Source: Winogradskya humida (lineage in GTDB: Bacteria > Actinomycetota > Actinomycetes > Mycobacteriales > Micromonosporaceae). Taken from it: a stretch of 64,000 nt of DNA. Where the stretch lies: the NCBI RefSeq assembly GCF_016862215.1, contig NZ_BOMN01000108.1:62001-126000 (forward strand), written 5' to 3'. This document shows, one piece after another, positions 33,953-42,026 of the stretch (position 1 is its first letter; every line of letters starts with the position of its first letter). The position numbers were made by a program, and so were the translations under genes. A model generated the notes under the pieces. That model had not been told where the DNA came from. It saw only the letters and a program-made list of their open reading frames with translations, and did no database searches.

Positions 33953-34975
33953 TCAGTTCTGTGCCAGCAAATCGCCAACGTAGCGTGCCACTGCACGCAC
34001 CGTAGCGATGGTGCCGGGGTAATCCATCCGGGTCGGCCCCAGCACGCCGAGGCCACCAACGATTGTCGTACCCGGTCCGTAACCCGAGCTGACGACCGAG
34101 GCCGCCCGCAAGTTGTCGATCTCGTTCTCGTCGCCGATGCGGACGCGCGTGGTGCTCGGCTCCACTTCACCGATCAGTTTGAGGAGGATGACCTCCTCTT
34201 CCAGCGCTTCCAGCACCGGCCGCAGGGAGCCCTGGAAGTCCAGGACACCGCCGCGGGTCAGGTTGGCCGTGCCGGCTAGGGCGAGACGTTCGTCACTGCG
34301 CTCGACCAGGGTCTCGAGCAGCACGGACGCCAGGCAGGCCATGGTATTGCGTTTCTCCTGCGGACATTCGTCCACCAGCGCCTGCACGAGCGGCGGCGTG
34401 TCGGCCATCTTCTGCCCGCTGAGCTTGGTGTTGACCTGACGGCGCATGTCGAGCACGTCGTCGTTGCTGGTCGGACCGGGCAGCTCGACGAGACGCTGCT
34501 CGACCCGGCCGGTGTCCGCGATCATCACGAGCATCATCCGGGTGCTGGAGATCGGTACCAGCTCCAGATGACGCACCGCGGAGCGCGACAGGCTGGGATA
34601 TTGCACGACGGCGACCTGGCGGGTCAGCTGGGCGAGCAGCCGCACTGTGCGGTGCACCACATCATCCAGGTCGACGGCGCCGGCCAGGAAGCGCTCGATC
34701 GCGCGCCGCTCGGCCGGGCTCAGTGCCTTGACCCGGGAGAGCCGGTCGACGAAGAGCCGGTAGCCGGCGTCGGTGGGCACCCGGCCGGCGCTGGTGTGCG
34801 GCTGCCGGATGTAGCCCTCTTCCTCCAGCACGGCCATGTCGTTGCGCACCGTGGCCGGGGAAACCCCCAGCTGGTGGCGCTCGACGAGGGACTTGCTGCC
34901 CACGGGCTCCTGCGTCGCGACGTAATCCTCGACGATGGCGCGCAGAACCTCGAGCTTGCGGTCATCAAGACTCAT
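33953..34975 (-). CDS. hrcA: heat-inducible transcription repressor HrcA
   Basis: A 340-residue HrcA. The N-terminal winged helix (YVATQEPVGSKSLVERH, then PATVRNDMAVLEEEGYIRQPHTSAGRVPT) is diagnostic. It is followed by the dimerisation and GAF-like domains ending in GYGPGTTIVGGLGVLGPTRMDYP. HrcA represses chaperone genes by binding CIRCE; a perfect CIRCE-like palindrome lies just upstream, so autoregulation is expected, with dnaJ downstream in the same operon. Confidence 0.97.
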   Translation of the reverse strand: MSLDDRKLEVLRAIVEDYVATQEPVGSKSLVERHQLGVSPATVRNDMAVLEEEGYIRQPHTSAGRVPTDAGYRLFVDRLSRVKALSPAERRAIERFLAGAVDLDDVVHRTVRLLAQLTRQVAVVQYPSLSRSAVRHLELVPISSTRMMLVMIADTGRVEQRLVELPGPTSNDDVLDMRRQVNTKLSGQKMADTPPLVQALVDECPQEKRNTMACLASVLLETLVERSDERLALAGTANLTRGGVLDFQGSLRPVLEALEEEVILLKLIGEVEPSTTRVRIGDENEIDNLRAASVVSSGYGPGTTIVGGLGVLGPTRMDYPGTIATVRAVARYVGDLLAQN

Positions 34976-34997
34976 GACCCCTCCCCCTCTATCGGTC

Positions 34998-35024
34998 CTG
35001 GCACTCGACTTCCCGGAGTGCCAG
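34998..35024. promoter_or_regulatory. CIRCE operator of hrcA-dnaJ
   Basis: CTGGCACTC, nine bases, then GAGTGCCAG: the 9-9-9 CIRCE layout with perfectly complementary arms. The GCACTC/GAGTGC cores match the consensus, and the outer bases are shifted to G+C. It ends 22 bp before the hrcA start. Confidence 0.9.
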
Positions 35025-35155
35025 TCTACGTCGCCGTCGCGATGCGCGCGATGATCGACCGGTAGGTCGACCTCTGCTTAGCCGAGTGTCTATTCTCCGA
35101 CCCCACCTGGGTGTTGCCCTCGCCACGGTCGACCCGCGGTCCTACCGTGTTGCCC

Positions 35156-35734
35156 ATGACTGAGCCGCCGCGCCCGCCCGGTGAGGGGAATCCTTCGGAT
35201 CCCACCGAGCCGTACAACTATCCCCCGCCCTCTCATGGCACGCCGCCTCCCCCACCGCCGCCGGCCTACGGATCCCCCGCACCCGGCTCCGACGCGGGCT
35301 ACGGGTCGACCCCGCCCGGCTCCGGCGCGCCCTACGGGCAGCAGCAGCCTTACGGCCAGCAGCCTTACGGCGGCGGCTACCCGTCGAGCAGCGCCAACGA
35401 TGACAAGACCTGGATCCTCGTCGCCCACTTCGGCGGCGCGGCGGGAGCGTTCCTCGGCGCGGGCTGCGCCGGCTGGATCGCACCGCTGGTCGCGCTGCTC
35501 GTCCAGGGCCCGAAGTCGCCCGTGGCCCGGGCCGAGGCGATCAAGGCGCTGAACTTCCAGATCCTCTGGTCGATCATCGCGCTGATCGGCTGGATCACGA
35601 CCTGCGCCATCATCGGGTTCATCATCGCCCCGGTCGCGACGCTGATCGCGGCGATCATCGGCGTCATCGCGGGCGTCAAGGCCAGCAACAACGAGCCGTA
35701 CAACTACCCGCTGACGGTTTCGATCATCAAATAG
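35156..35734 (+). CDS. DUF4870-family small membrane protein
   Basis: 192 residues from the ATG at 35156. The first 80 residues are Pro/Gly/Tyr/Gln-rich and disordered (repeats such as PYGQQ). The rest contains about three hydrophobic segments: residues 82-115 (HFGGAAGAFLGAGC), 135-160 (ILWSIIALIGWITTCAIIGF) and 160-178. The pattern and the NEPYNYPLTVSIIK ending fit DUF4870 (Tic20-like) proteins, of unknown function. It is divergent from hrcA. An upstream in-frame start would add 15 residues, which I do not favour. Confidence 0.85.
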   Translation: MTEPPRPPGEGNPSDPTEPYNYPPPSHGTPPPPPPPAYGSPAPGSDAGYGSTPPGSGAPYGQQQPYGQQPYGGGYPSSSANDDKTWILVAHFGGAAGAFLGAGCAGWIAPLVALLVQGPKSPVARAEAIKALNFQILWSIIALIGWITTCAIIGFIIAPVATLIAAIIGVIAGVKASNNEPYNYPLTVSIIK

Positions 35735-35782
35735 TGCGGATTCGCGATCTGCTGCCCGCGCGTGTCACGACCTCCCGGCGTG

Positions 35783-36973
35783 TCACGGCAGCAGATCGCG
35801 GACCACCGCGTCGGCCAGCAGGCGGCCCTGCAGGGTGAGCACGGCGCGCCCCGGGACGGAAGGCTCCAGCAGGCCGTTGGCCAGCGCTTTCTCCACCCCG
35901 ACCGGGTCCAGCCCGGCGAGCGGCAGGCCGTCCTTCAGTCGCAGCCCCAGCATCACTTCCTCGACCCGGCGGTCATCGGGGGTCAAGATCTCGCGGGCCA
36001 GGCCGGGTGAGACACCTTCCGCCAACCGCTGCGCGTACGCCGAAGGGTGCTTGACGTTCCACCACCGCACCCCGCCGACATGGCTGTGCGCCCCCGGCCC
36101 GAACCCCCACCAGTCGCCACCGGTCCAGTACAGCCGGTTGTGCCTGCACTGCGCCTCGGGTGACGTGGCCCAGTTCGACACCTCGTACCACTCGAAGCCC
36201 GCACCCGTCAGCGCCCGGTCAGCGGTCAGGTAGCGGTCGGCGGCCACGTCGTCGCTCGGGTATTCCAGCTCGCCCCGCCGCATCCGGGCCGCGATCCTGG
36301 TGCCGTCCTCGACAATCAGCGAGTACGCGCTCACATGGTCGACCCCCGCCCCGATCACCGCGTCGAGCGAGGCCGCGAAGTCGTCAGCGGTCTCCCCGGG
36401 CGTCCCGTAGATCAGGTCCAGGTTGACGTGCTCGAACCCGGCTTCGCGTGCTTCCGTGGCGGCCTGGATCGCGCGTCCCGGGGTGTGGTTACGCTCGAGG
36501 ATCCTCAGGACGCCGGCCGAGGCGGACTGCATGCCGAGCGAGATGCGGTTGAACCCGACACTTCGCAATTTTTCAAGATATGCCGGGCTGACCGTCTCGG
36601 GGTTGGCCTCCGTGGTGATCTCCGCGCCGGTAGCGATTCCCCAGGTCTCATCGATGCCCTCGAGAATCCGCCCAAGATCCTCTGCCGACAGCAGCGTAGG
36701 CGTGCCGCCACCGACGAAGACGGTCTGGACCGGTTGCCGAGTCACGATTTTTCCAGCAAATCGGACTTCTGTAAGGACCGTCGACGCGTACTCAGCCTGA
36801 CTCGCGCCCCCACCCAGCTCCCGAGCCGTATACGTATTGAAGTCGCAATACCCGCACCGGCTGGCGCAGAAAGGCACGTGGACATAGACGCCGAACTGAT
36901 CGGACACCCGCACGGAGTCAGGCAACGACCCGTCACTCGGGACAGGCTCCCCATCGGGCAAAGCTCCAGGCAT
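35783..36973 (-). CDS. hemW: radical SAM protein HemW (heme chaperone family)
   Basis: A 396-residue radical-SAM protein. The iron-sulfur motif CASRCGYCDFNTYT (CxxxCxxC then F) is at about 36-49, GGGTPTLL is the SAM-binding part, and the HemW-type C-terminal domain follows (VSNWATSPEAQCRHNRLYWTGGDWWGFGPGAHSH). The CxF form after the cluster is typical of HemW, a heme-binding chaperone formerly called oxygen-independent coproporphyrinogen oxidase-like. Location next to hrcA/dnaJ is the usual one. It diverges from the enoyl-CoA hydratase gene. Confidence 0.93.
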   Translation of the reverse strand: MPGALPDGEPVPSDGSLPDSVRVSDQFGVYVHVPFCASRCGYCDFNTYTARELGGGASQAEYASTVLTEVRFAGKIVTRQPVQTVFVGGGTPTLLSAEDLGRILEGIDETWGIATGAEITTEANPETVSPAYLEKLRSVGFNRISLGMQSASAGVLRILERNHTPGRAIQAATEAREAGFEHVNLDLIYGTPGETADDFAASLDAVIGAGVDHVSAYSLIVEDGTRIAARMRRGELEYPSDDVAADRYLTADRALTGAGFEWYEVSNWATSPEAQCRHNRLYWTGGDWWGFGPGAHSHVGGVRWWNVKHPSAYAQRLAEGVSPGLAREILTPDDRRVEEVMLGLRLKDGLPLAGLDPVGVEKALANGLLEPSVPGRAVLTLQGRLLADAVVRDLLP

Positions 36974-37010
36974 CCGTCAAGTGTGCACGCCCCCGGTTAG
37001 GGTTCCTCGC

Positions 37011-37781
37011 ATGGCTCTGGTCCGTTCCGTCACCGACGCCGGGGTGACCACCCTGACGCTGGACAGCCCCGCGAACCGCAACGCCCTCTCCTCCGCGTTG
37101 ATGCGTGACCTGCTCAGCGGTCTCGGCGCGGCGCTGACCGACACGTCCGTGCGCGCGGTGGTGATCTCGCACACGGGCCCGGTCTTCTGCTCCGGCGCCG
37201 ATCTCAAGGAGACCGCCGAGACCCGCGACGACGCCAAGGTTCCCGCCGAGATCATGGCTGACGTGCTGGCCGCCATCTGGGAGTTCCCGAAACCGGTGGT
37301 CGCCCGGGTCGCCGGGCCGGCCCGCGCGGGCGGTCTCGGCCTGATCGCGGCGGCCGACCTCGCGGTGTGCACACGTGATGCCACGTTCGCGTTCTCGGAG
37401 GTACGGCTCGGCGTGATCCCGGCAGTGATCAGTGCCACCGTGCTGCCCCGTCTCGCCCCGCGCGCCGCGGCCGAGCTCTACCTGACCGGTGACGTCTTCG
37501 ACGGCGTACGAGCTGCCGAGATCGGCCTCGTGACCGCCGCCGTCTCGTTGGAGGAGTTGGACGGGCGGGTTGCCGCGTTCTGCGACTCTCTGGTGAAGGG
37601 CGGCCCGATCGCCCTGGCGGGGACGAAACAGCTGCTCCGCCGACCGCCCGCGGAGTCGATCCGCGCCGACATGGCCGAGCTGGCGGCCCGCTCCGGCTCG
37701 TACTTCAAGTCCGCGGAAGGCAGGGAGGGCGTCGCCGCCTTCCGGGAAAAACGACCGGCGAACTGGGTGCCCGTGACGTGA
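37011..37781 (+). CDS. enoyl-CoA hydratase/isomerase family protein
   Basis: 256 residues from the ATG at 37011. Crotonase-fold signatures are LDSPANRNALSSALMRDL (CoA-binding start), FCSGADLKE (oxyanion loop) and the ARAGGLGLIAAADLAV segment. The catalytic Glu position before LGVIP is present (FSEVRLGVIPAVIS), fitting a hydratase. The substrate is unknown. TAGGGT lies about 8 bp upstream with no ribosome site, so it may be leaderless. An in-frame ATG at 36981 adds ten residues. Confidence 0.88.
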   Translation: MALVRSVTDAGVTTLTLDSPANRNALSSALMRDLLSGLGAALTDTSVRAVVISHTGPVFCSGADLKETAETRDDAKVPAEIMADVLAAIWEFPKPVVARVAGPARAGGLGLIAAADLAVCTRDATFAFSEVRLGVIPAVISATVLPRLAPRAAAELYLTGDVFDGVRAAEIGLVTAAVSLEELDGRVAAFCDSLVKGGPIALAGTKQLLRRPPAESIRADMAELAARSGSYFKSAEGREGVAAFREKRPANWVPVT

Positions 37782-37813
37782 AAGTCTAATCTTGATCAAA
37801 CAGAGGAGCGTGG

Positions 37814-38650
37814 GTGAAGAACAAGACGTTCGCGATCGTCGCGGTTCTAGCGCTGGTCGTCGCACTCGGTTTCTTCGTCTCGCAGTCCTTCAAGGGCACC
37901 ATCAAGCTGCCGCTGCTCGGCCCGGAATGCACCGTCAAGGCCGACGGCGAGGTCACCCTCGACTCCGTGCAGATGGCGAACGCCGCCACGATCTCCGCGG
38001 TCGGCATGCGGCGCAAGATGTCCGAGCGGGCCATCGTGGTCGCGCTGGCCACCGCGCTGCAGGAGTCGAAGCTGGAGAACCTCGACACCGGCGACCGTGA
38101 CTCGGTCGGGCTGTTCCAGCAGCGGCCCAGCCAGGGCTGGGGCACGCCGGAGCAGATCCAGGACCCGCGCTACGCCGCCGACAAGTTCTACACCGCCCTC
38201 AAGAAGGTCAAGGGCTGGAAGAAGATGCGGGTCACCGATGCCGCGCAGAAGGTGCAACGGTCGGCTTACCCGAACGCGTACGAGAAATGGGCCGACGAGT
38301 CCGAAGTCCTGACCAAAGCGCTCACCGGACGAGCCACGGGTGCCGTCGAGTGCACGGTGAGTGGCGAACCGGCGCTTCGCGGGGCGGCTGCCGCGGCCGC
38401 TCTCACCGAGGGTCTGCGGCTGGACTGGGGCCTCGACGCGTCCCAGGACGCGGGCCTGAAAGTCGCGGTCAAGGACGCGAACACCGGCTGGCGCTACGCA
38501 CACTGGCTGGTCTCACACGCCCAGACCACGGGCCTGGAGCGGGTGCGTTTCGCCGATCGGGAGTGGAACGCCCCGGACGGCAAGTGGCAGCCGGTTACAG
38601 GTGACCGCCGCGTCGGCAATGACACGGTCGTGGCGGAAGTATTTCGCTGA
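37814..38650 (+). CDS. membrane-anchored lysozyme-like (peptidoglycan-hydrolase fold) protein
   Basis: 278 residues from a GTG preceded by GAGGAG. Residues 7-25 form one N-terminal membrane anchor, with the rest outside. The segment ALQESKLENL, then DSVGLFQQRPSQGWG, then DPRYAADKFYTAL, KVQRSAYPNAYEKW resembles the lysozyme/transglycosylase-like fold, with Glu at about 86 in the catalytic position. The C-terminal 80 residues (RYAHWLVSHAQTTGLERVRFADREW) form a second domain found with it in actinobacteria. Cell-wall action is inference. No operon partner is clear. Confidence 0.8.
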   Translation: MKNKTFAIVAVLALVVALGFFVSQSFKGTIKLPLLGPECTVKADGEVTLDSVQMANAATISAVGMRRKMSERAIVVALATALQESKLENLDTGDRDSVGLFQQRPSQGWGTPEQIQDPRYAADKFYTALKKVKGWKKMRVTDAAQKVQRSAYPNAYEKWADESEVLTKALTGRATGAVECTVSGEPALRGAAAAAALTEGLRLDWGLDASQDAGLKVAVKDANTGWRYAHWLVSHAQTTGLERVRFADREWNAPDGKWQPVTGDRRVGNDTVVAEVFR

Positions 38651-38729
38651 CAGAAAACACTCCCCCGATCCATAGCGCTACGTATACATCGACATGGACA
38701 GACAGCGACCGCACTGGTACTAGTTATTC

Positions 38730-40373
38730 GTGCTCCACGCCTTGGAATGGATCCTCTTCGGAGCCGCGAGCGTAGGCGCCATCGTTCTCGGAACAAGCCG
38801 GCACCGACCGGCCCGGGTCGGCCCCTGGTTGCTGCTCGCCGCATCGGTCACGTGCATGACCGTCGGCGACGTCTTCTTCGCGTTCGACCTGCCGGACGCG
38901 GCCACCGCGTGGTACCTGACGATGTACGTCTTCGTCTCGCTCGCCCTGATACAACTGACCCGTGGCGGCGCACTATTGCTGAACCGCGCCCGCCTCATCG
39001 ATCTGCTGGCGTTCTCCTGTTCCACGCTGCTCGTGGTCTGGGTCGTCGCGGTCGGCGACAACAACCCGTTCGGCGACTTCCCCGCCGCGGACATGCTCGG
39101 CTGCATGCTGCTGCTCGGCGTCGCGATCCGCCTGGCGGTGGCATCCTGGTTCAACTGGTCGTCGATCCTGCTGCTGACGGGCGCGGTCGGAGTGCTCGGC
39201 GGCGACATCGCGTACGGCCTGGTCCCCGGTCACTGGGCCGAGATCGGCTACATGGTCCTCTACCTGTCCTGGGGCGCGGCGGCCCTGCACCCGTCGATGG
39301 TCGAGCTGAGCTCCCCCATGCCGGCCCGCGCGACGCCGTGGAAGAGCAGCTGGGCGGCCCTGCTCGGCGTCTCGGTGGCCACCCCGCCGATCGTCCTGCT
39401 GATCGAAGCGGTCACCGGCCCCGTCACCGACGGTGTCGTGATCGGCGTCGGCGGCGCGATCACCCTGGTGCTGACCATCACCCGCCTCTCCGACTCGGTC
39501 CAGCTCAGCAGCCAGTCCCTCACCCGCGAGCGAGCCCTGCGCGAGGCGAGCGCGGCCCTGGTCGCAGCGGCGGACGAAGCCGCGGTCGACGACGCGGTCC
39601 GCGCGGCCGTCACCCAGCTCCTGCCCCAGAGCCCGGTCGAGCTGGTCTTCGCCGCGGACGACCGCAAACTCCCGCTCCCCGCGACACCCACCACCCCGGC
39701 CGGTTCCCGCAGCTGGTGGCTCAACCCCACCCGCCCCCGCGACCCCGGCACGGACGACGCCACCCTGGTCTGCCCACTCTGGCTCGAACCACTGGCCGTC
39801 GCCCGCCCCAACGGCGGCGCCCTGGTCCTGACCGGCCGCCGCGACGTCCTGACAGCAGGCCGCGACGCCCTCGAGGTCTTAGCCGGCCAAGCTGCCCTCG
39901 CCCTGGACCGCATCTCCCTCGTCGACGCGGTCGGCCGCCGCGACAGCGACCTCTACCTGCGCGCCGTCATCCGCAACACCGCCGACATCATGCTTGTCAT
40001 CGACGACGACCAGGTCATCAGATATGCCAGCCCCGCCCTGCGCGAACTCATCGGCGAAGAGGACCTCCCACCCTTCACCACCCTCGCCGACCTCGTCCAC
40101 CCCGACGACAGCAGCCAGGTCCGCCGCAAACTCCGCGAAGACGGCGACGGCGTCGTCTACTGCGCCCTCCAACGAGCCGACCAGACCCAGGTCCTAGTCG
40201 AGGCCACCTACCGAGACCTCCGAGAAGACCGCCTGGTCAGAGGCTTCGTCGTCACCATGAAAGACGTCACCCACGCCCACGACCCCGTCGAACGCCTCCC
40301 CCACCTCGACCACGTCGACGAACTCCCCGCCTGGGTCAACCGCCGCAGCGCCCAGCACAAATTCCGCTACTAA
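38730..40373 (+). CDS. membrane sensor with GAF-like and PAS domains, no output domain
   Basis: 547 residues starting at a GTG. Residues 1-240 hold about eight hydrophobic helices (a MASE-like membrane sensor). Residues about 255-395 are GAF-like (ALREASAALVAAADEAAVDDAVRAA; LEVLAGQAALALDRI), and about 405-515 form a PAS domain (LYLRAVIRNTADIMLVIDDDQVIRYASPALRELIG, ending FVVTMKDVTHAHD). The protein stops 30 residues later. Related actinobacterial proteins usually continue into GGDEF, EAL or kinase domains, and none is encoded here. TA-rich sequence immediately upstream and no ribosome site suggest a leaderless start. Confidence 0.8.
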   Translation: MLHALEWILFGAASVGAIVLGTSRHRPARVGPWLLLAASVTCMTVGDVFFAFDLPDAATAWYLTMYVFVSLALIQLTRGGALLLNRARLIDLLAFSCSTLLVVWVVAVGDNNPFGDFPAADMLGCMLLLGVAIRLAVASWFNWSSILLLTGAVGVLGGDIAYGLVPGHWAEIGYMVLYLSWGAAALHPSMVELSSPMPARATPWKSSWAALLGVSVATPPIVLLIEAVTGPVTDGVVIGVGGAITLVLTITRLSDSVQLSSQSLTRERALREASAALVAAADEAAVDDAVRAAVTQLLPQSPVELVFAADDRKLPLPATPTTPAGSRSWWLNPTRPRDPGTDDATLVCPLWLEPLAVARPNGGALVLTGRRDVLTAGRDALEVLAGQAALALDRISLVDAVGRRDSDLYLRAVIRNTADIMLVIDDDQVIRYASPALRELIGEEDLPPFTTLADLVHPDDSSQVRRKLREDGDGVVYCALQRADQTQVLVEATYRDLREDRLVRGFVVTMKDVTHAHDPVERLPHLDHVDELPAWVNRRSAQHKFRY

Positions 40374-40549
40374 CCCCCAAAACCACCCTCTAAGTACGCC
40401 CAACCCCCCGCACCGAGTCCACCACCCGATCTACCTGCCCACTCAAGGCTCCGAACGGGACCACCGGGCTGACCTGCCAGGTCGATCTTGCCCACCACTG
40501 CCCCCCTTCAGCGAACCAATCCCCCCGCCACGCGCACCCCGCCCCCTCT

Positions 40550-41020
40550 CCGGCGCACCCTCCCACCGTGCGTCCCAGCCACCCACCTCCCGCCACGCGC
40601 TTCCGCCGCCTGTCTCCACCGCGCGTCCCAGCTTGTACGTCCCAGCTTGTGCGTCCTCACTACCTGTTCCCCGCCGTGAAACCCAGCCGTGCGTCCCCAC
40701 TACCTGTTCCCCGCTAACGCGCTTCCCGCCGTCTGTTTCACGCCGTGCATCCCCGTAGAGGGTCCCGACCATGCGTTCCGACCGTGCATCCCCGCCGTGC
40801 GTCCCGACCGTGTATTCCGGCCATGCCCCAAGCCGTGCCTTCCAGCCACGCGTTCCGGCTGCGCCTTCCAGCCATGTCCCCGCCGCGCGTTCCCGCCGCG
40901 CGTTCCCGCCGCGCGTTCCCGCCGCGCGTTCCCGCCGCGCGTCCCGGCCACCCGTCCCCGCCGCGCGTCCCGGCCACCCGTTCCGGCAATGTCCCCCCGC
41001 GCGTCCCGGCCGCGCCTTCC
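40550..41020. repeat. degenerate 13-bp tandem repeat array
   Basis: Much of the 40374-41030 gap is built of 13-bp units. Four perfect GCGCGTTCCCGCC units at about 40885-40940 are flanked on both sides by drifted copies (CCGTGCGTCCCGA and similar). Because 13 is not a multiple of 3, coding is unlikely. I see no gene in this spacer. Confidence 0.75.
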
Positions 41021-41030
41021 GGCTGCAAAC

Positions 41031-41074
41031 ACGAAAACGCCGGCCCCCCAATTAAGGGGTCCGGCGTATTTCGT
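41031..41074. terminator. bidirectional terminator hairpin
   Basis: ACGCCGG (41037-41043) pairs with CCGGCGT (41061-41067), with C/G pairs inside and A/T-rich flanks (ACGAAA, ATTTCGT) that extend the stem. A-run and T-run flanks give a U-tract in both directions. It separates the convergent sensor gene (38730-40373) and GlsB gene (41126-41404). Confidence 0.8.
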
Positions 41075-41125
41075 TGAGTACTTGTTTCTATACGGTTCCT
41101 GACAGGCCCCCGAAGGGACCTGAAA

Positions 41126-41404
41126 TCACCGGCGGCTGAAGCCCCGACGGCTGCCGATACCGGCAACCAGCGCCACACCGATCGCGGCCAGAACGATCTG
41201 GAACAGCAGCTCGGTCCAGTCGAAACCATTGGTGTCAGCAACACCGAACGCGCGGGCAAGAACCGTGCCCAGCAGCGCGGCGACAACACCGATAACCATG
41301 GTCAGCCAGATCGGAATGTTCTGCTTGCCCGGTACGACAAGACGGCCCAGCGCGCCGATAATGAGACCGACGATGAGTGCGGTGATGATGCCGGTAACAG
41401 TCAT
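41126..41404 (-). CDS. GlsB/YeaQ/YmgE family small membrane protein
   Basis: 92 residues from the ATG at 41404, with AGAGGA about 9 bp upstream. Three membrane helices are visible: IITALIVGLIIGALGRLVVPG, IPIWLTMVIGVVAALLGTVLARAFG and LLFQIVLAAIGVALVAGIG. The GRLVVPGKQNIPIW loop is characteristic of this transglycosylase-associated/stress-response membrane family, whose molecular role is not established. The open frame upstream of 41404 has no family similarity, so I reject the longer start. Confidence 0.9.
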   Translation of the reverse strand: MTVTGIITALIVGLIIGALGRLVVPGKQNIPIWLTMVIGVVAALLGTVLARAFGVADTNGFDWTELLFQIVLAAIGVALVAGIGSRRGFSRR

Positions 41405-42026
41405 GGGGGAGATCCTCTCGGGGTGGAACATTCGTTGCGTCCGTCGAAAAACAGAGTTCCCGCCCCCCCAAAAAACCAAACCGCCTAATTGCCAGCAACC
41501 TCTCAGCCCACCCGCCCAGAAACCCCCCACCCCCAGAATCCGCCCAGCTCAGCCCCCCTCCCACCCAAAATTCCCACCCCAAAAATTTCCCCACCCCCTC
41601 ACTCCGTCCCCCGTCCAGCCAGCCCCGCCCCACCCCACCGCACACGGACCGCCCACCCCCAGATCACCAAACCGCCTCGCCCAAGCCACCCAACTCAACC
41701 CGCCCAACCCCGGCGCCTCACTCCAGACCGAGCCTCACCCAGATCGCGCCTCACCCAGACCGCCCTCACCCAGACCGTGCCTCCGAGCCACCCTGCGCCC
41801 GAGCCAAACCCACCCGGCCGGCTCTATCCCCCAAGTCCACACGTCCAGGCCAGCCGACAGCCCAGCCCACGAACCCAGCCCACGAACCCAGCCCACGAAC
41901 CCAGCCTTCATCCCAGCCCCCGCCAACCCCCCGCCCCGCCCACCTCGTCCGGGCACAGCAAAGCGGGGCAGAGCCTCACCGGCCCTGCCCCGCCAAATCC
42001 TGCTGCGCTACCCGCCAGGGCGGACG
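41405..42026. other. C-rich spacer with short repeats, no gene seen
   Basis: About 620 bp, very rich in C on the plus strand. It includes three 13-bp copies of CACGAACCCAGCC at about 41868-41906 and smaller repeats (CTCACCCAGACCG-like) near 41740-41790. The lepA terminator lies at its right end. No frame in it shows a recognisable protein. Confidence 0.6.
41963..41993 (-). terminator. terminator after lepA
   Basis: GCGGGGCAGAGCC (41963-41975) pairs with GGCCCTGCCCCGC (41981-41993), 13 positions with one mismatch around a 5-nt loop. On the minus strand it is followed by TTTG, and it lies 33 bp past the lepA stop. Confidence 0.75.

Noticed and set aside
38747..40393. Overlapping plus-strand frame (548 codons) shifted relative to the PAS sensor
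   Set aside because: Composition is almost only Pro/Arg/Gly/His with no domains, whereas the 38730 frame has membrane helices and PAS.
41405..41530. Longer start for the GlsB/YeaQ protein
   Set aside because: The added 42 residues are Gly/Trp-rich with no family match, and a good ribosome site precedes the ATG at 41404.
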